From Verticillium longisporum (Eukaryota > Ascomycota > Sordariomycetes > Glomerellales > Plectosphaerellaceae): a stretch of 64,000 bases of DNA. The notes beneath the pieces were generated by a model. That model was not told the DNA's origin and did no database searches. It saw nothing but the letters and a program-made list of their open reading frames with translations. The translations under genes and the position numbers were made by a program. Of this stretch, positions 9,525 through 19,510 are shown piece by piece; the first letter of the stretch is position 1, and every line of letters starts with the position of its first letter. The DNA is taken from the NCBI GenBank assembly GCA_019188255.1, contig JAETXT010000013.1, forward strand, positions 2,294,001 through 2,358,000, in the 5' to 3' direction.

Positions 9525-11341
9525 TTAGCTGTTGTTACCGGTGGCGACGCCCCAAAAGTACGCACTCCATCCACCGAGGACAAGCAGCACGAGGGAGCCG
9601 AAGCAGATCTTGGAGATCTTCTTGTTCTTGGCGCCCATTTCCTGGTGGAACCGCTCGTTCCGCTCGTTGAGCTCCTCGCCGCGCGCGATGCGATGCTTTC
9701 TGGTCCACTGCAGGTGCCGAATGTCGACGGACCTCCACGAGAGGAGGATGAGGATGGCGGACACGACGACCGAGAGGCCGGCGAGGACGACGTAGACAAT
9801 CGTCACCTTGTCGTACGAGTTGTTGTCGTTGTCCTGAATGACACCCGTGACGACCCTGACGATGATGTTCATGCTGGGCCACGTGTTAGCGGTTGGTGCA
9901 TTGTACGCCGAGCTGGGGGCGAGTTGCTACGTACGCATTGTTCATCGTGACCTTGAGAGCGTAGGCGGTGCCAAAGACCGAGTTGTCCCACATTGTCGTG
10001 CGAATGCAGTCGATGATGGTGACAGGGCCAAAGTTCACAGCGACGGCAAAGACACCAAATGAGGCTGCTGTGCCCGAGGTGCCGCTGGCGAAGCAGACGA
10101 GCAGCATGGCGGTGAAGGTGCCAACGCCGCAGAAGACGACTGCGCGAGTGTCAGCAAGGGATCCCCAGAGGCCAAGAAGAGCGATGGAGACGTACGGGAG
10201 GACACGCGGTTGCCGTATAAATCCATGACGACGCCCATGATGGGAGCGATGAAGAAACCTGCAGAGACAGTGAGCATGGAAACTAGTTACACGTCTGCAA
10301 GGTGCATACCGGCATATTGCGTGGTGGCGCTGTACCAGCCGGCCGTGATGGAGCTCGTGTCGAAGCGCTGCTCGGCCAGCTCGGTGGCGTTCTGCAGGAA
10401 CACATTGGCAGTGCTCGTCTGGAAGAGAGAAAAGGCGAGGATGCACCAGAAGCTCCAGGGAAGCTCGACGACCTTGTGCAGGTCCATCTTCTTCTTCTTC
10501 TCGACGAGCGTCTCGCCGGTAGCGGGGTCCCTGACGCCGTGGTACCTGCGGTGCGCGACCCTGGTGAACCAGTAGAAGACGCCCGTCACAACATTCGTGA
10601 ACAGATTCATGAACACGGCGACCCAGAAGACCCAGGCAAAGTTGCCCGTCTTCTTGGCGATGATGTTGGCCGAAGACTTGCCGGCAAAGGCGCCCAGCTT
10701 GCCAACGCCGAGCTCAAAGCCGAGGGTCGAGGCGAAACCGTTGGACGGGGCAAACCAGGAGGAAAAGACCTTGTACTGGGCGACCTGAGTCGCAATGTCA
10801 CCGAGGGCGCTGATGATGCGGCCGACAATCATGAACTTGTACGAGCGGGTCTGCGCCGCGCCAGCGACAAGGATGGAGCCGACAGAAAAGATGATGTTGC
10901 CGTAGAGCATGGCACCTGGACACTGTCAGCGCTTGCATAATTCATCCGAGTTCTTTTCTTTCAAGGCGTACCAGCACCACCAATGCGGTCCGTGACGAGA
11001 CCGCTGAGAAGCATGAGGGCCGTGACCATAAAGTCCTCGCTGGCCTCGAGAAGAGAAAACTGCGTGTTGTTGATCTTGAGCTGCTTCTTCATCGTGCTCT
11101 TCATGGCGCCCGTGATGCCGGAGCTCCACCTGGAGCCGAAGCCGATCATGGTGACGAGGACAGTGGACGCCAGCTTCCACGACAGGGGCACGGGCTGGAG
11201 GTCGTCTGATGCATGGTCAGACGAGGCTGCGTCGACATTGGCGTTGGCTTGCGTCTTCTCGTCATTGCTATCACGCACGCTGGGAATGTCAACCGACTGC
11301 TCGGCGTCCCGGGCAGGCATGGGCGACTGAGGCGAGGCCAT
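9525..11341 (-). CDS. MFS transporter, MFSD1-like
   Basis: Five exons (minus strand order 11341-10972, 10915-10310, 10258-10196, 10139-9935, 9873-9525) join in frame to 530 residues. All four introns are 51-61 bp with GTACGY or GTATGC donors. The protein has a hydrophilic N-terminus of about 70 residues. Multiple hydrophobic helices follow, with MFS loop motifs (SGLVTDRIGG between helices 2 and 3, PIMGVVMDLYGNR in the second half), and the basic C-terminal tail includes RHRIARGEELNER. The arrangement resembles the MFSD1 branch, whose animal members export dipeptides from lysosomes. The substrate here cannot be read from sequence. Start at MASPQSPMPA; an in-frame ATG 63 bp upstream is possible but less likely. 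Confidence 0.85.
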
Positions 11342-12924
11342 GTTGAGAGCGAAGTTGCGCAGGAATCGCTGGCGATGTTGCAATAGTTGGGCAGATGCTC
11401 GCATGTCCAGCCCTCGTTCCTCAGACGGCGGACCTCGCGCTCTTTATGTTCACACATGGCCAGTCCCACTGAAAGGGGGTTTCCCCGACAAACACGATGA
11501 ATTGACAATCTCCGGTCAGGAGGAGTTCTGATGCGATTGATTAGATCTGATAACCTTGTCTCATGGCATCGACTGACTAGCTAGTGCACCGCGCTGACAG
11601 GGGCCTCGACAGAACTCGTGCCGGCGATTGGGCTGCGAGACGTTCGTTCCCACCAGCGAAAGCAACCCAGACTCGGTAGGACGGCGCGCAGCGGAGCCGA
11701 GAAAATTTCTCAGTGGGCGTTTCTGGGGGTATTCCGAAAACACGCGTGACAAACGTGAAGCTAGGCGCTGCAACACGTTAGTGAGCCCACTGGAACGTGG
11801 TCAGGCACAGAATTAAGCTTCTCTGGGATCAATATCCGCCGGAAGTATGGCTCGCGGCTAAGCGGGGCTCACGGTAGTTGCTGGCTCGGCATCGATTGTG
11901 GTTGTGTTTCTCGTTGGCACACCAAATTCGCCTGACCGAGCTTGTGCCGCCGAGGCGAGGGAGATCTGAGAAGCTGCCGTGGCCAAGAACCGTATGCCCG
12001 CGCGCGCGCCCGCGCAGCGTCTTGGAGGACCGCCGAACCAGGTCAGCGGGTCGAGCATCCACGCGTGGTGGGGGAGCTCGAAGGGCCAGGCTCGTGTGAG
12101 GCCATGCGGGTGGCCATTCAGCTCGATTAGTTCCGGCGAAGCCCGTTCCATGTCGTCCCATCCATTGCCATCCTTCCATGTGTCCTTGCATGCCTGGCAC
12201 GTCCGAAGTGGTCGCCGCCTGTCAATTGACGAGGAAGTGGTCAGCCATGACGCATGGCGTTGGCTCACGCGGTTATGCTGATATGAACCTTCTGATTCGG
12301 AAGCTGCACCACGTACTCGAGGGAACATCGTCGAGCCTATTTCCATCAAATGTAACCCCTCATCCTCTTCCTGGGCATTGGCTGGAGCCGCAAGAAGGCT
12401 CTGTGAGGGCTGATCTCGACCAAGACTACAGGGCCTGTGCTGATGTGCGAGTCAGTCGTAAGGTCAGGTAGCGAGAGACCTGTCCTACAAAGTGACACAG
12501 AAGAGGCTGGCTCATTGAACACAGTCTTCAAAACCCTAAGGCCTGTTCCTTTACGGTTTGGCTCGTTGCCGTATCGTCTCGATCCTTCAGAGCAACATAT
12601 GCTCACAATCATGCGACCCCGCGATGCTGCCAAGAATACTGCCCACGGCTCCTGCGCGCTGCCCGGCAGAACACTCAACCGCCACCTCCGCCCCCGCTGA
12701 GCGCCTCGCCTCATCCCCATGGGGATAAAGAATATGGCCCGTGGTGAAGGGTTCATAATGGAATGATGGCGATGTTGGTTCTGGAATCACAGATCGGCCA
12801 GTACCATTTCAATCAGCCCTCGTCCGCATTTCCATCCCTAGCTTCGACAATAGATCAGGGATCTTCGCATCTTCACAGCGTATTCGAGTCCTGAGCGTGC
12901 ACATCATCGATATACGTATTCGCC
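11342..12924. other. Divergent intergenic region
   Basis: About 1.6 kb between the MFS gene and the oxidoreductase gene. It contains a short alternating C/G tract near 11997-12016. No supported gene. Confidence 0.45.
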
Positions 12925-13992
12925 ATGGGACCTGACAAGAGGATACGCTTTGCCGTCATCGGCGCCGGTCTGATCGGGCCTCGTCATGCTCAGACAGTCA
13001 TGGAGAACCCCGACACGGAGCTCGTGGCCATTGTCGACCCGCTCGAGAGCAGCGCTACGTTGGCCAGGGACCTGGATACAGCTCACTACCAAAGCGTCAC
13101 CGATCTGCTGGCCTCGCCCGCCAAGCCAGACGCGGCCATTATCTGCACGCCGAACCACCTGCACGTCCCGCTGGCCAAGGAACTTGCCTCGGCCGGCGTC
13201 CACGTCCTCGTCGAGAAGCCCGTCAGCGTAGACATCACCAGCGGCAAGGACCTCGTCCGACACGTCTCCGCCGCCGGCGTCCGTGCGCTGGTCGGGCACC
13301 ACCGCCGGTTCAACCCCTACATGGTCGCTGCCAAGACAGTCGTCTCGTCCGGCACGCTAGGGACGATCATGGCCGTCAACGGGCTCTGGGCCCTCCGCAA
13401 GCCGGACGAGTACTTCCAGCATCCCGCCGCGTGGCGCCAGACGGAGGCCGGCGGCGTCGTGCTCATCAACATGGTCCACGAAGTCGACCTGCTGCACTTC
13501 CTCTTCGGGCCCATCACGAGCGTCCACGCCGAAAAGACGCTCTTGCAGCGGGGGTTCGAGGCCGACGAAGGCGCGGCATTGACACTGCGCTTTCGGTCAG
13601 GCGTCGTCGGCAGCTTCGTCCTCGCCGACACAGTCCCGTCGCCTTGGAATTTCGAGTCCGGGACGGGTGAGAACCCCATGATACCCAAGACGGGCCAGGA
13701 CTTTTACCGCATCCTCGGCACCGACGGCAGCCTCAGCGTGCCGGACATGACCGTCTGGTCGTACGGCAGAGCCCCCAAATCGTGGACGTCCGAGCTGGTG
13801 CGGGGGACGATGCCTGTAGAGAATGGCACGCCTTTTGAGCGGCAGCTTGAGCACTTTGTCGGGGTCATTCGTGGCCGGGAGGACCCCAGCTGTACTCTGC
13901 AGGCTGGCCTCGGGGCGTTGATGGTCTGCGAAACGATCCGACGAGCGCTCAAGGACAATTTGACCGTGCAGGTAGAGCAGTTTGATCTGTAG
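12925..13992 (+). CDS. Gfo/Idh/MocA family NAD(P)-dependent oxidoreductase
   Basis: An intronless 355-residue protein. The N-terminal Rossmann fold opens with VIGAGLIGPRHA (about 10-21). It then shows CTPNHLHVPLAKE and the EKP motif (VEKPVS, about 97-102), which carries the catalytic or cofactor-binding lysine of this family. The C-terminal alpha/beta domain includes GGVVLINMVHEVDLLHFLFGP, where the HE.D pair matches the conserved active-site helix. Enzymes of this family oxidise sugars, inositols or related polyols; the substrate is unknown. It lies at the left edge of the possible metabolic cluster (12.9-22.9 kb). Confidence 0.92.
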   Translation: MGPDKRIRFAVIGAGLIGPRHAQTVMENPDTELVAIVDPLESSATLARDLDTAHYQSVTDLLASPAKPDAAIICTPNHLHVPLAKELASAGVHVLVEKPVSVDITSGKDLVRHVSAAGVRALVGHHRRFNPYMVAAKTVVSSGTLGTIMAVNGLWALRKPDEYFQHPAAWRQTEAGGVVLINMVHEVDLLHFLFGPITSVHAEKTLLQRGFEADEGAALTLRFRSGVVGSFVLADTVPSPWNFESGTGENPMIPKTGQDFYRILGTDGSLSVPDMTVWSYGRAPKSWTSELVRGTMPVENGTPFERQLEHFVGVIRGREDPSCTLQAGLGALMVCETIRRALKDNLTVQVEQFDL

Positions 13993-14363
13993 TTGCGGAC
14001 GGAGGACTCCCTGGTCTGACGCGAGACGGAGCATCTCGGAAGCGCCGGGCACCGTTGTGCGCATCATGTGTGTCAACCGTCAATCTCGACCCGATGCCGC
14101 CGGGACAGTACGTCGCGGTTACAGCGTGCCATCGGCCTTTGTCACTCGAGTGAGATGCAGCTGGGAGCTCATTCAGTTGCTAGGTATTCGTCGTCGGAAA
14201 GAAATGCTGCAGATTAGCCGTGGGCCCGAAGCCGTCAGTATCACAGGCATGGTAAGCTGCACTACTTGGGAGAGAGGGTTTGGGCATCAAAATGTCATTA
14301 ATTCAAGGTAGTCGCAACACATGCAGCTGGGGTGAGCCCGCATCGATCCGATCCCGTGCACTC
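13993..14363. other. Convergent intergenic region
   Basis: No gene or repeat is visible between the oxidoreductase and EthD stop codons. Confidence 0.5.
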
Positions 14364-14705
14364 TCACTGCTTGCTCCACTGATCGCGCACGTCGCCGAAC
14401 AGCAGGCTGGGCTGCACGTTCGTAAAGTTGGGCACATCGTCCAGAACAGCCTTCGTCTCGGCGGCGGTGCCGATCGACTTGGCGCCGTCGGCCGAGTCAA
14501 AGGTGAGAACGGCAGCGACGGAGAAGGCGGATTCAGCGCCGGCAGCGCCGGAGGTGAAGTTGAGGATCTGGTAGTTGATCAGGCCGAGGCCCAGCCAGGC
14601 CTCGCGGGCAATCTTCATGTGGGTGCCGAGGTAGTAATCGAGGTCGAACTTGTCGCCCTCGCCCTTGAGGGCAGGGTAGAGGACGGTGAGGGTGGAGGAA
14701 GGCAT
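14364..14705 (-). CDS. EthD-domain small protein (dimeric alpha-beta barrel)
   Basis: A 113-residue protein with no intron. TLTVLYPALKGEGDKFDLDYYLGTHM is split here as first strand TLTVLYP, then FDLDYYLGTHM, the EthD-type strand-helix with conserved His. It ends PNFTNVQPSLLFGDVRDQW, the last strand region of this fold. Small EthD-like proteins occur in ether and aromatic degradation operons and in fungal secondary-metabolite clusters, where some act as dehydratases, cyclases or decarboxylases. The specific reaction is unknown. The start at 14705 was chosen because similarity begins there; the frame is open for 60 codons upstream, but that part looks like leader. Confidence 0.85.
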   Translation of the reverse strand: MPSSTLTVLYPALKGEGDKFDLDYYLGTHMKIAREAWLGLGLINYQILNFTSGAAGAESAFSVAAVLTFDSADGAKSIGTAAETKAVLDDVPNFTNVQPSLLFGDVRDQWSKQ

Positions 14706-15473
14706 GGCGATTGACTGAAGGGAGGTCGAGGTGTGCAAGAATGGTATCTGGATCGAGTCAGTGCCGCCCGTGTGATGCTCGACCGGGAGTAGGCGTCTAC
14801 CTGTGAAGCTGTGAAAACCGTGTGAAGAGGATGTGGTTGTTCTGAAAGTCAGTCGTGGGCTTGCGGCCTCTTTAAACGACGACAAGAACCCCTCCTTTCT
14901 GTGAGGGGATCAACGACTCCAAGCCACGCAGGCCCAATCAGTCATCGCAGTTGGGCTGATGTCATGCATTGCCTGATCCAGGATACGCCTCACAGCGACT
15001 CAAAACACTAAAAGAGATGCCCCACCATGTCCACGGTGGAACGGATGCGAAGCATTAGAAATCGGGACAGCTTCGGACAGATTCTATCGTTGCTGGGATG
15101 CGCTAAAGCGCCGATGCGCGCCGACCGAGGCATCAACGTCAAGAGTGGGGAGGTCCCGTACGTCACAATGTTGGGCCGTCTTGAGCCTCGATACAATTGT
15201 GTCGGCTGACGGAGCAACGCTACAAAGTCAGATGGAATCGCAATCAAGCCAATGCAGCGGGCTTACATGCCGCATGTTCACCACTGAGTCACGATGCCAA
15301 GTCAGCGCGGCAAGCATGCGGTTGAGAGACGCTTTCGAGAGCGTCCGCGTTGTCGACGCAGAAGCAGTTCCTGTTGTGGGTATCGCGGACTGGCCCCGTT
15401 GGAGGCGTCAGCGCCAAACACTGTGGGACATTCATTCATTAGATAGGACCATCTTTCGAAGCTGAACCAGTCG
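14706..15473. other. Intergenic region
   Basis: Upstream of the EthD gene and downstream of the regulator gene. No supported feature. Confidence 0.45.
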
Positions 15474-15586
15474 TCACCCATCGCCATCAATCCAGAATTG
15501 ATGCGTCTCGCTTGACGATAGCGTCGCGTCTACCAGGCCTGACGCCTCGAAACCATAGTAGTGCTGCTCAAAAGCATTCGGCGGCG

Positions 15587-15619
<33 letters not shown>

Positions 15620-17561
15620 TCTGCTGCTGCCAAACCTCGTCGCCATCGTTGGGGGACAGCAACAGGTCGTCGGTAAAGGGCGAATCGTCGTCGCCATCAC
15701 CATATTCGACAGGGTCGAGCTGCGAGGCTGACCTTACCGATTGCGCCGCGTGCAGGACCGCCTGCAGAGGAATCTGTTGCTCCATGAGCTGGCTCCTCGT
15801 GTCCAACACGCCGATGCTGTATTTCATAAACTCGGCACTCGTGCTGTTGATGCGCAAAAGCCATCGGTATTCGGCGAGCTTCGCGAGAAGCGCCTCGCGT
15901 TCGGCACCCTCCCTGTCCTGACTCGTCATGCACAGAATACCCGCAAAGAGCCCAATGATGGCGAGACTGAGGCCCGAAGAAAAGTACCAGAAGCTCTGGA
16001 GGTGCTCGGCCTTGAGGCGCTTGACAAAATCTAGGGCCGATGTGAATCGCGTGCTGGCAGCGAGGCGCGTGATGGCATACAGGTCCGGGGCCGGGCTCGC
16101 CATGGAGTGGGACCGCAGAATCGCGCGATGCAGGGTAATCTCGGCCGTGTAGTACGCCAAATGGAGATAGCCTACCGACGAGAGCTTTCGCGGCACAGTG
16201 TCACCGACCGAGAGGTCGATCGGCAGCGCTGTCAACCACGCCTTGAGCCGCAGTTGGAGTGGTTTCGCCGACTCCAAGACTTGCTCGATCGTTTGTCGTC
16301 TTCGCGTGGCACGCAACGTGAAGAATTGGTCAAGAACATCGGCAACAATCTCCGTCAGAGACACCATGTGCAGAAAAGTCTGCTTGCCCTTCTCAATCTC
16401 GGCGCTCCCTTCTTCGAGGTCATCGTCCTTGGACGTCTCGGGAAAATCGGATGCCGTGAGCGGTTGGACATCCCAGTCGTCAGCCCGCAACAGGGATCCA
16501 CGGCCATACACCAGTGCCCCCATTTGTCCTGCATGAAGAGCGCCCAGGCGACACGTTTCCGAACGCCTCGCTCCCAGTCGGGCACCTGCCAGTCGCTGCA
16601 ATCGAAGTTCATGCCAAGATTCTGGGCCATGGCAATGAGGTGGCCGGCGAGGGCCCACGAGCTCACGTTGGGCGATTGCATGAGGACGAGACCGCCTTGA
16701 AGGTCGGAAATCTTGGGCCTCTTGTGGACCTCGAACAGCATCTTCATAACCTTGCTCTCGAGCACGTGGGCATCCGATTTCGTCATGCTGGTAACAGCAG
16801 TGCTATAGGACCACCAGGTCAGCGCCATGGTGTAGACGGCACCCAGTCCTGTCGGCGTCAGTTCGCGGTAGCTGCGACCGTACTTCTCGAGGAAGACCTT
16901 TTTGTGAAGGATGGGGAAGCTCGGGTGGACGATGCGGAAGTACAGGTTGACGAGCTCAGGGCCGTGGGGCGACACAAAGTCTTCAATAGCATCGAGGTTT
17001 GTGAGCTCGGCGTCCATTTCATCCTGCGTGTCGGGCCTCATGACGAAGTGGACATTTTGATTCGCCCGACGGAGAATGTGCTGTGCTTGAAACGACGGGC
17101 ACTCTCCTTTGGCGTTCCATGACAAGGCGTGTGTCAAGGAAGGGTCAAAGTCCGTTGTTGCGCCGATGATGGCACTAGACTGGCGGTTCTGGTGGCCCAG
17201 GGTCTCCTTGAGGAGGGACTGGCCCTTGAGACTCGCATAGTCCTTGACCACGGTGTCGTCTGTGAAGTTTTAGTCTGGGAGTCATCCTCGCGCTCTTCGG
17301 TTGCCTCTCGATGACCGTACCCTTGGACCCGGGCCTCAACCGCTGCTTGGGCCGGCTGCCGGTCTGTCCTCCCGGGGGGGTGTCATCGTTGGATGACAGG
17401 GGGCGTTTCTTTCGAGGCGCGCTTTGAACGTAGGTACACACAGTCGAACGCGATTCGCACAAGACACAGTTGATCGCTTCAGAGGATGCAAACAAGCAGC
17501 GGATCTTTCTTCGTCGGCAATTGTCGCAGGGGCGCTGATCCCTCGATCTCGACACATCCAT
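15474..17561 (-). CDS. Zn2Cys6 fungal-specific transcription factor, one-base frame break
   Basis: Exon 1 is 17561-17321 and exon 2 is 17259-15474. The 61-bp intron has a GTACGG donor and an ACTAA branch. The N-terminal binuclear zinc cluster is complete (CDNCRRRKIRC, then CVLCESRSTVC; residues about 12-41). The fungal-specific transcription factor domain follows (YFRIVHPSFPILHKKVF, WALFMQDKWGALVYGR, PRKLSSVGYLHLAYYTAEI). The C-terminus carries a poly-Gln tract. A CCCCC run at 16517-16521 breaks the frame inside the conserved DKWGAL motif. One more C joins both halves, giving 675 residues with the total length in frame. It is a likely local regulator of the neighbouring catabolic genes, by position only. 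Confidence 0.85.
15591..15630. repeat. CAG/CTG trinucleotide tract encoding poly-Gln
   Basis: A CTG run with one CTG to TTT interruption on the plus strand. It encodes about 13 glutamines with one lysine in the C-terminal part of the Zn2Cys6 regulator. Confidence 0.9.
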
Positions 17562-18072
17562 CGGGGGAGGGCATTCCAGGGCTGTGAGGCCAGTCACCGA
17601 GCTGAGGATGATATGCCAGGCGAATAGGATCAAATACAAAGAGGGCCACGAATCGATGCTGCCGATGGATGGGTGATGATGAATGGATGGATGAGACGGA
17701 AACAAGACGAGACAATGGGCGAGCTCGGAGCTTTGGGACAGGCATGTGGGCAGCGACGTTCGAGGTCGCGATGGCCCGATGTGATGGGTGCTCGTTGTGG
17801 GGTTGAACTTAGCGTCCTGATAATCGATCCTTCGCAGCCAATGGGACGTTCTCTCAGCATGCTTATCGGGTCGAATGCCACCGTTCTGCTAACCGCATTC
17901 GGTTCTTGCGTGGGTCCCTCACAAGATTCAGCTCTCAGCACCTAGGAAGGTACGTACCACCTCCCTTCTTGCCAGCAGCGGCCTCGAGGTGGAGGGAGCT
18001 TCACCATCTCGACAGCTTCAACGTCCTGACATAGTTCTCTTCCCATCACTTGCTAGCATAGCATGCTCAGAC
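17562..18072. other. Intergenic region upstream of the regulator
   Basis: Holds the presumed regulator promoter and the 3' region of the racemase-like gene, including a possible last exon at 18001-18025. Confidence 0.45.
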
Positions 18073-18858
18073 TCACCTCAATACTTGGCTATAGTCTACC
18101 GATCGTATCGATTTACCTTGGAGGAGAGCGTCAAGCGTCAGCATGCCTGCGAGCAGCTGGTCGATGACCTTGATCCTCCTGCCGGCTTCGACACCCAATG
18201 CGAGCTCGCTGGCTTCGTGAACCCAGCGTTCCATCCCCGTGAGGATGACGCCGCCCATACTAACGACCTCGATGTTGTCCTCGCCTTCTTTTGTCGTCAA
18301 GAGCCGACACGTGGCATCCATAATCTTCTCTCGAGCGCCGGCTTCCGACCCTGGTTGAAGGTCCACCAGGGCGACTCCCGACGCTGCAACACCTCCGAAC
18401 TTGGCAAGCACCTCCTTGTCGCGTCGCAGCAAGTGCCTGACGCCTTCGGATAGCAGAGTTTCGTACGCCACACCAGTCGTCACAATGCCGAATCTCGTAC
18501 TCGGGCCCACGAGCTGCAGGGCTGCCAGTATGCTCGCGTCGAAGATGCCCACGACGGGCTTGCTGCCAACGTATGACTGCAGCAGGCGGACGACAGGGTG
18601 GTCGGCGTAGCACGCTCCCAGGAACCCGTCAAAGTCGTCTGCCATGGCGCGGAGCAGAGGTATGCAGTGCGATGCGCTTTCGTACATGTCGGCTTGTGTC
18701 TTGATGAGTGATGGGCCCGTCGGACACGTCCAGTATGTGAGCATCGTGTCGGGCAAGCTGAGGCTTGCGAGAACCGGCTCGAAACTTTTGGTAAGGGAGG
18801 CGCTCGTGTTGGGGTTGATGACCAGCACCCGGGCTGGTCTGCGCGTCTTGCCGACCAT
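18073..18858 (-). CDS. Asp/Glu/hydantoin racemase-family protein (Dcg1-like)
   Basis: A 261-residue protein with the family N-terminus (RVLVINPNTSASLT), the FLGACYADHPVV segment with the first catalytic-type cysteine (Cys83) and a second Rossmann-like half (RFGIVTTGVAYE). Racemases of this family use two cysteines. Where the second is expected, in a V-V-x-M-G-G context near residue 200, the sequence has serine, so two-base racemase chemistry may be lost. The stop TGA at 18073-18075 overlaps a perfect splice donor (AG|GTGAGT). An intron at 18026-18076 would add eight codons and end at 18001, also in frame (268 residues). In yeast, DCG1 lies in the allantoin gene cluster. Here the neighbour is a Dal5-type permease, which supports a role in ureide or hydantoin nitrogen use. 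Confidence 0.82.
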   Translation of the reverse strand: MVGKTRRPARVLVINPNTSASLTKSFEPVLASLSLPDTMLTYWTCPTGPSLIKTQADMYESASHCIPLLRAMADDFDGFLGACYADHPVVRLLQSYVGSKPVVGIFDASILAALQLVGPSTRFGIVTTGVAYETLLSEGVRHLLRRDKEVLAKFGGVAASGVALVDLQPGSEAGAREKIMDATCRLLTTKEGEDNIEVVSMGGVILTGMERWVHEASELALGVEAGRRIKVIDQLLAGMLTLDALLQGKSIRSVDYSQVLR

Positions 18859-19510
18859 GTCGAGGTCGCGTCTGTCGAGGCTCTGCCGGAGCACACAAGA
18901 CTCGCTGTTGTGCTGACAATGATCAAGTTGGTAGCAATGGTTCGAATGCGATTTGTGAGTCCGGTGAGCAACGTCAATCGACACTGCCGAATGGCAGATA
19001 CTTAAGACGGCCCAAGGCTTATCGGCAGCGACACCGACACTTGACGGTCAATCAGTTTGCGCGTGGCTCAGGGCCCGTGTCGCCGCTTCTCAAGCCCGTG
19101 TCCGATCCACAAACGCCCGCGGGCGTGCCCGCGCGGGCTGCACAGTCGGGGTCGCGGCGAGTCGACACGCACGCCGCGAGTCTCTAGGGCACGCCTGGAT
19201 CCCCGCGCTAAATCGTGCCCGCCCCAAGATAAGCTCGGTCCGGGGAAGGCCATCCAAGCAGCGACATCGCCGGCCTCGTAACGGGAACCCCAGTAGGCGC
19301 TGATAAGGCGGGTGTCAGGACAGTTAGAGTCGACCCAGCTTCAACATGCAGGAAACATAAATCAAAGTCGTCGCCGGCGTTTGTCTGTTGCCGTTTGGAG
19401 TCTCGTCAGTCTGTATTACAAGATCTTCACTTTATTGACACCGAGGAAGTCAGGTTTCAGCGAGTCAGTCTCAATTGCCACCCTTCAGCGACATCGCAGC
19501 CGACACAAAT
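18859..19510. other. Divergent promoter region, racemase-like gene and permease
   Basis: About 650 bp shared by two divergent genes. It contains two HGATAR sites, listed separately. An in-frame ATG at 19475 could extend the permease by 12 residues. Confidence 0.55.
19227..19306. promoter_or_regulatory. Pair of HGATAR sites (AreA-type GATA factor)
   Basis: AGATAA at 19227-19232 and TGATAA at 19301-19306 are both on the plus strand, about 70 bp apart, and 205-285 bp ahead of the permease start. HGATAR is the binding consensus of the nitrogen regulator AreA/NIT2, which activates permease genes for poor nitrogen sources. Six-base sites also occur by chance, so this is suggestive only. Confidence 0.45.
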
